From the NCBI RefSeq assembly GCF_014196715.1, contig NZ_JACIEF010000004.1, forward strand, positions 739,152 through 803,151: 64,000 bases of DNA, read 5' to 3'. The notes beneath the pieces are model-generated. The model was not told where the DNA came from. It saw nothing but the letters and a program-made list of their open reading frames with translations, and did no database searches. Below are positions 8,278 to 16,792 of the stretch, piece after piece. The position numbers and the translations under genes are program-made. The stretch is from Pedobacter zeae. Its GTDB lineage: Bacteria > Bacteroidota > Bacteroidia > Sphingobacteriales > Sphingobacteriaceae. Every line of letters begins with the position of its first letter. Within the stretch, counting starts at the first letter, position 1.

Positions 8278-8602
8278 GAGAAATCAGAAAAAAGTTCAAA
8301 CGGAATATAATTCTTGTTTATAATTGTTTTGCGAAACATTATTCTTAATAGATGTTAAAATGGCTATTTAATGCCGACAGTCGTAGACTAAAAATCAAAA
8401 CGGTATACGGTATGTTTATTATGCTTGCATTATAAATTTTTAAATATTCTGCCTAAAATGGCCATAAGCACTTAGAAAATTGAAAATTCGGAGGGTGTTT
8501 TGGGGTTAATACCAGAAGTACTACAGAAGTCGTTGGAGGCTGATCATAAGTCTTTTTCGCTATTAACTGAAAAGTATGTAATTTGATGTTATTAATATTC
8601 CT
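8278..8602. other. Intergenic region, no gene seen
   Basis: About 325 bp between the divergent small membrane-protein and hydrolase genes. It is AT-rich and contains only very short frames without recognisable features. It presumably holds both promoters, but no clear TAnnTTTG element was identified. Confidence 0.5.
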
Positions 8603-9556
8603 ATGAAAATAACATCGATCATTTTTACTGTTTTTGCTACTTTATTTACTGCTTGTTCCTCATCAGACCGGAATACGCACCTGAAAATGGGTGATCAGGT
8701 TTTTATCACATCCGATAGTATAAAACTGGCTGTAAAGATTGCCGGCAAAGGACCGGTCTGTATTTATTTGCACGGCGGTCCGGGTCAGGATTTTCTTTCC
8801 TTTGAAAAAATGGGAGGATCGGAGCTGGAGAAATGCCTTACCATGGTGTACCTCGACCAAAGGGGATCAGGTCATTCTCAAAATGCCAAAAATTACAGTT
8901 TAAACCGGGTGATACAGGATATAGAAGAGCTGCGCTTAAAATTGGGTGTAGAGAAAATATACCTGCTCAGTCATTCCTTTGGAGGTGTGTTGGCCATTAA
9001 TTATGCATTAAAATATCCAGGGAATTTATCGGGCATTATGATGGCGAATACAACAGCTCATTTTATGAATCCGGGTCAGATTCGGGAGCAAATTGAATAC
9101 GGATACCGGTTGTTGCATACAGATACTACCATAAATGAAACCGATTTTAAAAAGCTAATGAATGGTGCGGCGGTGGTTAGGAAAAAGTTGAGTGCAGCAC
9201 ATCTTGGATATAAATATATTGCCCATAATGTAAATACCATTATTAAAATGGACAGTATCGAAAATTCTTACAGCCGTACATCGGATTTCGGTATGACACT
9301 CTTCATGCCATTGATCGATAGTACAAAGGTTCAGCAATACCCTGAATATTTTAAAGATTATGCTTTACTGACCAATAAAATTAAAACTCCGGCATTAATT
9401 ATTACAGGTAAGGAGGATCATGCCGTTGGACCGGATTATTACAAAAAATATAAATTTGTTAATCAGAAAGTGGTACAGTTAGCGGGTTCGCACATGCTCT
9501 ATTATGAAAATAACGAAGCATTTACCGCTGCAGTTTGTGGTTTTGTTAAGCAGTAG
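8603..9556 (+). CDS. Alpha/beta-hydrolase lipoprotein (proline iminopeptidase-like)
   Basis: This 317-residue protein starts with a lipoprotein signal (lipobox LFTAC, C18). The HGGPG oxyanion motif (residues 57-61), the DQRGSGHS stretch and the nucleophile elbow SHSFGG (S125), with D272 (GKEDHAVG) and H297 (GSHMLYY), give a complete catalytic triad. The HGGPG plus DQRG pair is typical of peptidase S33 prolyl iminopeptidases, but related esterases share it. It is probably anchored in an envelope membrane. It is a single-gene unit with a strong terminator behind it. Confidence 0.85.
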   Translation: MKITSIIFTVFATLFTACSSSDRNTHLKMGDQVFITSDSIKLAVKIAGKGPVCIYLHGGPGQDFLSFEKMGGSELEKCLTMVYLDQRGSGHSQNAKNYSLNRVIQDIEELRLKLGVEKIYLLSHSFGGVLAINYALKYPGNLSGIMMANTTAHFMNPGQIREQIEYGYRLLHTDTTINETDFKKLMNGAAVVRKKLSAAHLGYKYIAHNVNTIIKMDSIENSYSRTSDFGMTLFMPLIDSTKVQQYPEYFKDYALLTNKIKTPALIITGKEDHAVGPDYYKKYKFVNQKVVQLAGSHMLYYENNEAFTAAVCGFVKQ

Positions 9557-9565
9557 CGGAAATAA

Positions 9566-9599
9566 AAAAGCCTCCGGATTTTTAAATCGGGAGGCTTTT
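9566..9599. terminator. Bidirectional intrinsic terminator
   Basis: The 10-bp arms AAAAGCCTCC and GGAGGCTTTT are flanked by A and T runs, so they can terminate both the hydrolase gene from the left and atpC from the right (convergent). Confidence 0.85.
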
Positions 9600-9674
9600 T
9601 GTTTCATCACGCTGAATGTGGTTCAGGGCCTTTTACAGGTGCTGAAATAAATTCAGCAGGAGCAACTAATTAGC

Positions 9675-9920
9675 TTAAGCGATACCTTCTGCCAAAACCA
9701 CAACTTTGTTATGGATAGCTTCAACCACACCGCCTTTAATAAAAAAGCGTTGCTCATCAGCTTTATTTGCTTTTATAATAACTTCTCCATCTTCTAAAGT
9801 AGAGATGATAGGAGCGTGGTCTTTTAAAATCTGGAAAGAACCTAAAGTACCAGGAACCGTAACCGCAGTTACTTCACCTTCGAAAACTTTTTTATCTGGA
9901 GTTAATATTTCTAAATTCAT
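9675..9920 (-). CDS. atpC: F1 ATP synthase epsilon subunit
   Basis: This 81-residue protein is only the N-terminal beta-sandwich of the epsilon subunit (MNLEILTPDKKVFEGEV, GTLGSFQILKDHAPIIS). It lacks the C-terminal inhibitory helical hairpin found in about 135-residue homologues. A short epsilon is common in Bacteroidetes. It follows atpD by about 80 bp of low-complexity spacer. The other ATP synthase subunits are not in the window, in line with a split atp operon. Confidence 0.93.
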   Translation of the reverse strand: MNLEILTPDKKVFEGEVTAVTVPGTLGSFQILKDHAPIISTLEDGEVIIKANKADEQRFFIKGGVVEAIHNKVVVLAEGIA

Positions 9921-10001
9921 TTTGAATAGATTTGAGATTTGAGATACAAGATTTGAAACAAAGTCTCTCTCATATCTCCTATCTAGTGTCTCACGTCTCC
10001 C

Positions 10002-11504
10002 TTAGTTCGCTTCTGCTAATAATTTTTTACCTTTTTCGATCGCATCTTCAATGCTACCAACCAAGTTAAATGCAGCTTCAGGATACTCATCAACTTCACC
10101 ATCCATGATCATGTTAAAACCTTTGATGGTTTCTTTGATGTCAACCAATACGCCTTTTAAGCCTGTAAACTGCTCTGCTACGTGGAAAGGTTGCGATAGG
10201 AAACGTTGAACACGACGCGCTCTGTGTACAGTTAATTTATCTTCTTCTGATAACTCATCCATACCTAAGATCGCGATGATATCCTGCAATTCTTTATAAC
10301 GTTGTAAAATTTCTTTAACACGTTGAGCAGTGTTGTAATGCTCATCACCCAGTACTGCTGGAGAAAGGATACGTGAAGTAGAATCCAGTGGATCTACCGC
10401 TGGATAGATACCCAGTTCAGAAATTTTACGTGATAATACTGTAGTAGCATCTAAGTGGGCAAATGTTGTTGCCGGTGCAGGGTCAGTTAAATCATCCGCA
10501 GGTACATATACCGCCTGTACTGAAGTAATTGAACCACGTTTGGTTGAAGTAATACGCTCCTGCATTAAACCCATTTCAGTTGCCAATGTTGGCTGGTAAC
10601 CTACCGCAGATGGCATACGACCTAAAAGGGCCGATACCTCAGAACCTGCCTGGGTAAAACGGAAGATGTTATCAACGAAGAAAAGGATATCTTTTCCTGC
10701 GCCTTCACCATCACCGTCACGGAAATATTCAGCAACGGTTAATCCTGATAAGGCCACACGTGCACGTGCACCAGGAGGCTCGTTCATCTGACCGAAAACC
10801 AATGTTGCTTTAGATTCTTTTAATTTTTCGGTGTCAACTGCGTTCAGATCCCATCCACCTTTTTCCATAGAGTGTAAGAAATCATCACCATAGTTGATTA
10901 CGCCTGATTCGATAAACTCACGGAGTAAATCGTTACCTTCACGTGTACGCTCACCAACACCTGCGAATACTGATAAACCAGCATAAGCTTTAGCGATGTT
11001 GTTTACCAACTCCATGATCAATACTGTTTTACCAACACCAGCACCACCGAATAAACCGATTTTACCACCTTTAGCATAAGGCTCTAATAAATCGATTACT
11101 TTGATACCTGTAAAAAGCACCTCGGTTTCGGTAGATAAATCTTCAAACTTAGGAGGAGTTGCGTGGATAGGGCGGCCATCTGTTTTATCAACGGTGTTGA
11201 TACCATCAATCGCTTCTCCAACCACATTAAATAAACGACCTTTAATCTGGTCGCCAACTGGCATTTTAATCGCAGCGCCAGTATCAACTACTTGCATACC
11301 ACGAACTAAACCGTCTGTAGAATCCATCGAAATAGCACGTACACGGTCTTCACCTAAGTGCTGTTGAACTTCTAAAACAATTTTTTGTCCATTTTCTTTC
11401 GTTATCTCTAACGCATCAAAAATTTTAGGTAGATGGGCATCATCAGCAAAGCTAACGTCAACCACAGGGCCGATAATTTGTGCTATTTTTCCTAAGTTAG
11501 GCAT
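10002..11504 (-). CDS. atpD: F1 ATP synthase beta subunit
   Basis: This is the catalytic beta subunit, with an N-terminal barrel domain (GKIAQIIGPVVDVSF), a P-loop GGAGVGKT, the GERTREGNDL segment, Walker B in DILFFVDNIFRF, and the C-terminal domain with DELSEEDKL. The start at 11504 (MPNLGKIAQ) matches the usual family start and gives 500 residues. An in-frame ATG 10 codons upstream (11534) would add MTVINLLTTD, which is not typical. It is paired with atpC. Confidence 0.97.
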   Translation of the reverse strand: MPNLGKIAQIIGPVVDVSFADDAHLPKIFDALEITKENGQKIVLEVQQHLGEDRVRAISMDSTDGLVRGMQVVDTGAAIKMPVGDQIKGRLFNVVGEAIDGINTVDKTDGRPIHATPPKFEDLSTETEVLFTGIKVIDLLEPYAKGGKIGLFGGAGVGKTVLIMELVNNIAKAYAGLSVFAGVGERTREGNDLLREFIESGVINYGDDFLHSMEKGGWDLNAVDTEKLKESKATLVFGQMNEPPGARARVALSGLTVAEYFRDGDGEGAGKDILFFVDNIFRFTQAGSEVSALLGRMPSAVGYQPTLATEMGLMQERITSTKRGSITSVQAVYVPADDLTDPAPATTFAHLDATTVLSRKISELGIYPAVDPLDSTSRILSPAVLGDEHYNTAQRVKEILQRYKELQDIIAILGMDELSEEDKLTVHRARRVQRFLSQPFHVAEQFTGLKGVLVDIKETIKGFNMIMDGEVDEYPEAAFNLVGSIEDAIEKGKKLLAEAN

Positions 11505-11572
11505 ATCTGTTGTGAGTAAATTTATTACAGTCAATGAATTAAAGCTGTTTATAGGGTCTCCAATTCGGTTGG

Positions 11573-11580
11573 CAAAGTTA
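11573..11580 (-). promoter_or_regulatory. Putative -7 element of the atpD promoter
   Basis: TAACTTTG on the minus strand matches the TAnnTTTG element and lies about 70 nt before the atpD start. No convincing TTTG -33 partner is seen at 18-21 nt. Confidence 0.45.
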
Positions 11581-11665
11581 AGTTATTCTTGCTGAATTTT
11601 AAATATATATTACAAAATTTTTTAATGAGGTTTTAAGCGCTAATTTAGGGGCTTATCCAGGAAGT

Positions 11666-12574
11666 ATGAAAACCATTTTAACAACAGGCAGCAACGGTCT
11701 TTTGGGGCAGAAAATAACCGAAAAAGTTTTGCAGGAAAGACGGGTAAACCTCATTGCTACAGCTAAAGGTATAAATCGCTATCCTGTTAAAAAGGGGTAT
11801 GTATATGAAGAAATAGATATCCTGGATGTTGAACGCGTAAGGGAAGTTATTGAAAAATACAAACCTGATGCACTTATACATACTGCAGCAATGACGAATG
11901 TTGATACCTGTGAGGTGAATAGGGAAAGTTGTCTGCAGTTAAATGTAAGTGCCGTTGGAACCCTGTTAGCGATATGTGAAGAAAAGAATATCCGGTTGAT
12001 CCATTTAAGCACCGATTTTGTTTTTGACGGCCAAAACGGACCTTATAGAGAAGAAGATGCTGTAAATCCGGTCAGTTATTATGGCAAATCAAAGGTGCTG
12101 GCTGAAGAGCTGATCAAAAACTCAAAAACAAATTATGTTATTTTAAGAACAATATTGGTATATGGTATTAGTAATGACATGAGCCGGAGCAATATTGTGC
12201 TGTGGGCCAAGGGCGCTTTACAAAAAGCATCACCCATAAATGTGGTGAACGACCAATGGCGCATGCCAACATTGGCTGAAGATCTGGCCGAGGCTTGCCT
12301 GCTGGCTGTTGAGAAAGATGTCAGGGGAATTTACCATATATCGGGTAAAGATTACATGAGTATTGCCGATTTAGTGAGAAAAGTTGCCGAATATTGGAAG
12401 CTGGATGATTCGTTTATTAATGAAGTGAGTTCTGCAAGTTTAAATCAACCAGCCAAACGGCCTGCTAAAACGGGGTTTGTGCTGGATAAGGCAATTAAAG
12501 ATTTAGGATACAATCCACATTCTTTTGAAGAAGGATTGTTAATTTTGGACCAGCAAATGAATAAAACAAATTAG
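11666..12574 (+). CDS. Extended SDR oxidoreductase, dTDP-4-dehydrorhamnose reductase-like
   Basis: This 302-residue NAD(P)-dependent reductase has a Rossmann motif TTGSNGLLG (residues 6-14) and the catalytic YxxxK pair at Y139/K143 (SYYGKSK). HTAAMTNVD and STDFVFDG are characteristic of the RmlD/RfbD subgroup. Homologues reduce nucleotide-sugar ketones, but no other rhamnose genes are nearby, so the substrate is uncertain. It precedes the peroxiredoxin gene by 84 bp. Confidence 0.85.
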   Translation: MKTILTTGSNGLLGQKITEKVLQERRVNLIATAKGINRYPVKKGYVYEEIDILDVERVREVIEKYKPDALIHTAAMTNVDTCEVNRESCLQLNVSAVGTLLAICEEKNIRLIHLSTDFVFDGQNGPYREEDAVNPVSYYGKSKVLAEELIKNSKTNYVILRTILVYGISNDMSRSNIVLWAKGALQKASPINVVNDQWRMPTLAEDLAEACLLAVEKDVRGIYHISGKDYMSIADLVRKVAEYWKLDDSFINEVSSASLNQPAKRPAKTGFVLDKAIKDLGYNPHSFEEGLLILDQQMNKTN

Positions 12575-12658
12575 TTCATTTGTTATTGGTTTATTGGGCA
12601 GATGATGCAGTAAATTATTAAAGCAATTAAATATATTTAACTTATAAAAAAAACACAA

Positions 12659-13123
12659 ATGGCATTACAAGTTGGCGATACCGCTCCTGATTTTAAATTA
12701 TACAGTTCCGAATTAACAGAAGTTTCCCTGTCTGCTTTTAAGGGCAAAAAAGTTATTATTCATTTTTTTCCAATGGCTTTTACCGGAACATGTACCGAGC
12801 AGTTATGTACCATGAGGGATAATTTTAGCTACTATGAAGGAATAAATGCGCAGGTTATCGGTATTTCTGTAGATTCTCCTTTTTCTTTAGGTAAATTTAA
12901 AGAAGTGCAAAATTACCAGTTCCCATTGTTATCCGATTTTAATAAAGAGGTATCAGCAGCTTACGGTGCTTTTTACGACGAATTTGTTTTCGGATTGAAA
13001 GGTGTTTCTAAAAGGGCTGCTTTTGTAGTCGATGAAGAGGGAAAAATTGCTTATGCTGAAGTTTTGGAAAATGCAAAAGATCTGCCTGATTTCAAAGCAA
13101 TTAATGATACATTAAAGGCATAA
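12659..13123 (+). CDS. Peroxiredoxin (AhpC/TSA family)
   Basis: This 154-residue thiol peroxidase has the peroxidatic cysteine C45 in FPMAFTGTCTEQLC; a second Cys at C50 could be an atypical 2-Cys resolving residue. The VIGISVDSPFSLGKF and FVVDEEGKIAY strands complete the thioredoxin-like fold. The PMAFTGTCT motif places it nearer the AhpE/PrxQ-like bacterial groups than classical AhpC. It removes peroxides in the cytoplasm at the expense of thioredoxin or other thiols. Confidence 0.9.
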   Translation: MALQVGDTAPDFKLYSSELTEVSLSAFKGKKVIIHFFPMAFTGTCTEQLCTMRDNFSYYEGINAQVIGISVDSPFSLGKFKEVQNYQFPLLSDFNKEVSAAYGAFYDEFVFGLKGVSKRAAFVVDEEGKIAYAEVLENAKDLPDFKAINDTLKA

Positions 13124-13168
13124 AACATCAGCTGTAAAGAATTATTTTAAGATTTTTTTAAAATTTAA

Positions 13169-13199
13169 TTGGAAATTAAAATATCAAATTATACCTTTG
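13169..13199 (+). promoter_or_regulatory. Promoter of tRNA-Arg
   Basis: TTG (13169-13171), 20 nt, then TACCTTTG (13192-13199), which matches the Bacteroidetes consensus. Transcription would begin about 15-20 nt before the tRNA. Confidence 0.65.
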
Positions 13200-13222
13200 C
13201 AGTCCGTTAACGATACGGAAAC

Positions 13223-13296
13223 GCATTCGTAGCTCAACTGGATAGAGCATCTCACTACGGATGAGAAGGTTTGGGGTTCGAATCCCTACGAGTGCA
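13223..13296 (+). tRNA. tRNA-Arg (anticodon ACG)
   Basis: A complete 74-nt cloverleaf. The acceptor stem is GCATTCG/CGAGTGC, with D stem GCTC/GAGC, anticodon stem TCTCA/TGAGA with loop CTACGGA, T arm TGGGG-TTCGAAT-CCCTA and discriminator A. The CCA is not encoded. The ACG anticodon (read as ICG after deamination) serves CGU/CGC/CGA Arg codons. It is an isolated single-tRNA unit with its own promoter and terminator. Confidence 0.96.
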
Positions 13297-13298
13297 CT

Positions 13299-13326
13299 AA
13301 AGGGAAGATTGAAAAGTCTTCCCTTT
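13299..13326 (+). terminator. Intrinsic terminator after tRNA-Arg
   Basis: A 10-bp stem AAAGGGAAGA/TCTTCCCTTT followed by T residues, starting 3 nt after the tRNA. Confidence 0.88.
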
Positions 13327-13463
13327 TTTTGTTATTTCAATATATCATTAACTTATTTTTAAATAGTTATATCTTTTCTGTTTTTCCAGTTGGCCCGTAT
13401 AAGGTCCTGATTCGTCAGGTATGGAGAAAACCCACTGGGGCTTATACCTTCTGACTATAATCT

Positions 13464-14771
13464 CTAGGGAAAGAAAATTTTAAAACGTGTTCCTTCGCCT
13501 GGTGCAGAATCGATTTTGATGTGCAGGTTTAAATAGTTCGTAATGCTTTTTACAATCGCCAAACCTAAGCCATAGCCCGTATTTTCGGCCTGACCGGTTT
13601 TTTTAAACCGGTTAAAAATATAAGGGATTTCCGTTGACTCTATACCCTGGCCGTTATCACTTACCTGAATGGAATAGCTGTCTTTTTCAACTTGATCTGA
13701 AATCAGGATTTCTCCGTTTTCCCGGTTAAACTTTATTGCATTATTAACCAGGTTATAGAAAAGCTGGAACAACAGGTCGTGGTTTGTTCCGCTTATCGTT
13801 TGGTTGTGCTTGAGATCAATTTCGATGTGGATGTTTTTTTCCTCCAGCCTGTGGCTTATTTCCTCCACCAGCTCGTCCAGCAATTTTTTGGGTTCAACCT
13901 GATCCTGTTTGGAAAACTGTTCGTTTTCTATTCTGGAAATCAACAGGAGTGCACGCGAAATTTTCTTTAACCGCTCCAGTGTTTTCATCATATCAACAAT
14001 ATGTTCCGCTATGGTTTCGGGTTCCAATTCCTCCGTCAGCAAGTTTTCCATTTTGTTTTGCAGGATACTGATGGGTGTCATAAACTCATGTGAGGCATTG
14101 GCGGTAAATTCGCGTTCCTTTTCAAATGCTTCGTTAATCTGGTCCATTAAGGAGATGAGCGACTGGTCGAGGTATTTGAAATCCTGTGTACTGGTTTGAA
14201 TAGGTTCCCGATTTTTTTTAAATGGAAACCTGGTGTTGGCCAGTCTGAGTTTAATGATTTGCCCCAGTGGTTTAATCAGCTGGCGGGTAAAAAGTAAGTC
14301 GATAACGATACTCAAAGCAATCAGGATAATAAGCACATATAGCGCAAAACGCTGAAGCGCGGCATTATACAGGTTAATACTGGCATTGGTTTTACCAATT
14401 TCAAGCAGGTAATTCCTGTTGTTTTGGTGAAAAGTAAAGCTCAGCACCCGGTAAGCCAGTGTATCCTGTTCAACAATTCTTTTGGTATCTCTTATGGTAT
14501 CGATTTTATAACCAGGGGCGGCAGTTTCCAGGGCAATGTACTCGTCTTTAAGCATGGTATAACTACCATAACTATCTTCCCCTTCGAGGTAATAGTTTAT
14601 ACCTTTATTATTGATGTTCTGGATTACTTTTTTTTGCTGGCTGCGTAAGGAAAAGTTAGTGTAGTTGCTGGCAATTTGCTTGATCAGAAAAGGGAGTAGC
14701 AGGATAAACAGGCCTACAATGGCCAGTTTAGATCCGCTTATAAATAAAGTAAGTTTTGTTGATAGTTTCAA
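13464..14771 (-). CDS. Membrane sensor histidine kinase
   Basis: This 435-residue kinase has a transmembrane helix at about 14-32, an extracytoplasmic sensor region of about 110 residues, and a second helix at about 143-161. HisKA follows with phospho-acceptor H228 (ANASHEFMTPI), then HATPase_c with N box NLVNNAIKFN, DNGQGIE and GYGLGLAIVK. No clear HAMP signature is seen. It directly abuts the response-regulator gene (next base), so they form a cognate pair. The signal is unknown. Confidence 0.93.
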   Translation of the reverse strand: MKLSTKLTLFISGSKLAIVGLFILLLPFLIKQIASNYTNFSLRSQQKKVIQNINNKGINYYLEGEDSYGSYTMLKDEYIALETAAPGYKIDTIRDTKRIVEQDTLAYRVLSFTFHQNNRNYLLEIGKTNASINLYNAALQRFALYVLIILIALSIVIDLLFTRQLIKPLGQIIKLRLANTRFPFKKNREPIQTSTQDFKYLDQSLISLMDQINEAFEKEREFTANASHEFMTPISILQNKMENLLTEELEPETIAEHIVDMMKTLERLKKISRALLLISRIENEQFSKQDQVEPKKLLDELVEEISHRLEEKNIHIEIDLKHNQTISGTNHDLLFQLFYNLVNNAIKFNRENGEILISDQVEKDSYSIQVSDNGQGIESTEIPYIFNRFKKTGQAENTGYGLGLAIVKSITNYLNLHIKIDSAPGEGTRFKIFFP

Positions 14772-15446
14772 TTATTTCCTGATTCTATAGCCGACGCCCC
14801 TAACCGTTTCCAGCCATTCGGTAGGTGCATAAATATTTAATTTCTTTCTGATGTTTTTAATGTGCGCATCAATATAATTCGAATCGTAATCATCATCAGC
14901 AAAATTGCCCCAAATGTGTTCGCTTAATTGCAGGCGGGTAAGTACCCTGTTTTTATGGAGGAGGAGGTAGCTCAACAGGTCAAATTCCTTACGGGAAAGC
15001 TCAATCTGTTCGTTTTCAAAAAAGATAAAGCGTTTTTGAAGATCGATACTGAAAAGGCCGAGGGGAAGAAGTTCTTCTGCAATTTTAAATTTGCGGCGGG
15101 CAATAGCCTGCATACGCGATTGCAGTTCGGGCAAGAAAAAAGGCTTGGCTAAATAATCGTCGGCACCCATATCCAGCCCCGCAACACGGTCTTCGAGCTT
15201 TCCTCTTGCGGTAAGAATAATATAGGCTGCATCGGGATTAGTCTTTTTAGCTTTTTTAAGCAGATCGAAGCCATCTCCATCAGGCAGTCCCAGATCGATA
15301 AGGATATAATCATATTGGTTTAGCTCCAGTTTTTCTGCACCCTGTTTAAAGCTGTGGGCTAAATCGCAAAGGAAAAAAGCTTTTCTGAGGAACTTTTCCA
15401 GTTCGTAGGCAAGTGTTTTTTCGTCTTCTATGATTAATACTTTCAT
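14772..15446 (-). CDS. OmpR/PhoB-family response regulator
   Basis: The start at 15446 (MKVLIIEDEKTLAYEL) gives 224 residues and is the normal receiver start; an upstream in-frame start would overlap the preceding gene. The receiver has acidic pocket E7/D8, phosphorylation site D51 (ILIDLGLPDGDG) and K in LAKPF. The C-terminal winged helix shows ELSRKEFDLLSYLL and ends VRGVGYRIRK. It is encoded between the beta-barrel protein and its kinase in a tight operon. Confidence 0.95.
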   Translation of the reverse strand: MKVLIIEDEKTLAYELEKFLRKAFFLCDLAHSFKQGAEKLELNQYDYILIDLGLPDGDGFDLLKKAKKTNPDAAYIILTARGKLEDRVAGLDMGADDYLAKPFFLPELQSRMQAIARRKFKIAEELLPLGLFSIDLQKRFIFFENEQIELSRKEFDLLSYLLLHKNRVLTRLQLSEHIWGNFADDDYDSNYIDAHIKNIRKKLNIYAPTEWLETVRGVGYRIRK

Positions 15447-15450
15447 GTTG

Positions 15451-16293
15451 TTAAAACTGATAATAAACTGCAAGACCAAAAAAAGACTGCTGGTGTTTCA
15501 CTTCAGCTTCCTTTCGATTTCCCAATAAAGAAAATTGGTAACTGGCCTCTGCAAGGAAATTTCCGGAACTCCAATTCAGCGGTAATTTAAAACTATAGGC
15601 CAATAACTTAAATTGGCTGGTCGAATTTTCTACAATTTCAACTGTTGTACCATTTACAATCCCGGGCGCCGAACTGCTCTTTCCGTTACCGTTTGAATGT
15701 TGTTTTTTACTTTTTTCGACCAGATAACTTTCATAAAAGCGGGTGGTGCCGGCGGTAATTGTGAATGCCGGAGTAATAGAAATTAAATTGCTGCCGAAAA
15801 CGGTTCCCAATTCGATTTCCTTTGAATTGTCGAAACTTAGGAAAATATCGTTTTGCTTTCCAAAAGCGAAGTCGACACTCAGATCGGTTTTAAACCATGG
15901 CCAGGTGTAAGCAGAGGATGCATTGATGTTATTGCTGTTGGCAGCCTGCAATAAAGGCGAGTTGCTCGGAAAAAAGGAGTGGGAATAGGCAATACCAGCT
16001 GTTAATTTATCGCTAAAATCGTGGTCGTAACCAATACCAAGGTCTGTTTCTGATAAAATCGGGCCGAAATTAAGGAGTTTATACCCTCCACCCGAAAAAT
16101 ATAAACCAGAGGGTAATCTTAGTGTGGCATTGAATAAGATATAAGGATATTTTTCGGTTGTTACCTGTCCGTAATAGTTAATGTTGCTATTGTACATCGA
16201 TGCAAGGGTAAGTGTTGTTTTGGCAGAATCCTGCTGGGCCTGTACCCGGGTTATGGCCCAAAACAAAACAAAAATCAAGAGACGGAAACGCAT
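15451..16293 (-). CDS. Secreted, probable outer-membrane beta-barrel protein
   Basis: This 280-residue protein has a signal peptide (MRFRLLIFVLFWAITRVQAQ). The body is rich in alternating aromatic/polar strands (YPYILFNATLRLPSGLYFSG, WFKTDLSVDFAFGKQ, QSFFGLAVYYQF) and ends in an aromatic residue, as outer-membrane barrels do. A low-complexity segment SKKQHSNGNGKSSSAPG near residue 195 could be an external loop. No family name is recognised. It ends 4 bp before the response-regulator start, so it may be part of the sensed or controlled function. Confidence 0.7.
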   Translation of the reverse strand: MRFRLLIFVLFWAITRVQAQQDSAKTTLTLASMYNSNINYYGQVTTEKYPYILFNATLRLPSGLYFSGGGYKLLNFGPILSETDLGIGYDHDFSDKLTAGIAYSHSFFPSNSPLLQAANSNNINASSAYTWPWFKTDLSVDFAFGKQNDIFLSFDNSKEIELGTVFGSNLISITPAFTITAGTTRFYESYLVEKSKKQHSNGNGKSSSAPGIVNGTTVEIVENSTSQFKLLAYSFKLPLNWSSGNFLAEASYQFSLLGNRKEAEVKHQQSFFGLAVYYQF

Positions 16294-16303
16294 AGATTGT
16301 ACT

Positions 16304-16597
16304 TTAAGGCCTTTTAATTCTGGGTTTAATAATCTTTATGGGTTTGATTTTGACATTAGGCTTAACCGTCATCGGTTTTACTTGCCTTTTGGCTTTGGGT
16401 ACTTGCTTAATTATAGGATCATCGGGGCCGGTTTGTTTAGGCGTAACCTTGTTACCGGGTTTTACAGGATCCTGTGGCAGCTCCTGTTGAGGGTTGTTGC
16501 CCGCTAATATCCCTTTCGATAATGCATTATTTTGCATAGCAGAAACATTTACCCGCATGAAAACCAACAGACAAAAAATAAGGCAGTATCTCATCAT
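16304..16597 (-). CDS. Small secreted Pro/Lys-rich basic protein, hypothetical
   Basis: This 97-residue frame has a signal peptide (MMRYCLIFCLLVFMRVNVSA). The mature part is rich in Pro, Lys, Val and Ile and becomes strongly basic towards the end (KPNVKIKPIKIIKPRIKRP). It looks disordered or extended and periodic (KPxxxK). It starts the operon of the barrel protein, response regulator and kinase, 10 bp before the next gene. The function is unknown; interaction with acidic envelope polymers is one guess. Confidence 0.6.
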   Translation of the reverse strand: MMRYCLIFCLLVFMRVNVSAMQNNALSKGILAGNNPQQELPQDPVKPGNKVTPKQTGPDDPIIKQVPKAKRQVKPMTVKPNVKIKPIKIIKPRIKRP

Positions 16598-16792
16598 CGT
16601 ATAAATATAAAAAAAAGTTTAACCCATCACGAGGTAAACTTCTACCTAAAACCATTGCCACAACGGTACTTTGCTGTCAAATGTAGTTGGGTAACATGAA
16701 AATAAGATGAAAAAAATAAATTAAAAATTTCATGTTGATTTCATTTCCGGCAGTCAATTTTGGGCAATAAAACTTTAATAAAATCTACAGTT

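Noticed and set aside
8352..8435. 27-codon frame in the 8.3-8.6 kb spacer
   Set aside because: Only a short frame with no promoter, terminator or recognised motif; not distinguishable from chance.
16760..16792. Upstream TTG start of the DUF4382 gene
   Set aside because: The ATG at 16793 gives a proper lipoprotein signal peptide; the longer form would put polar residues before it.
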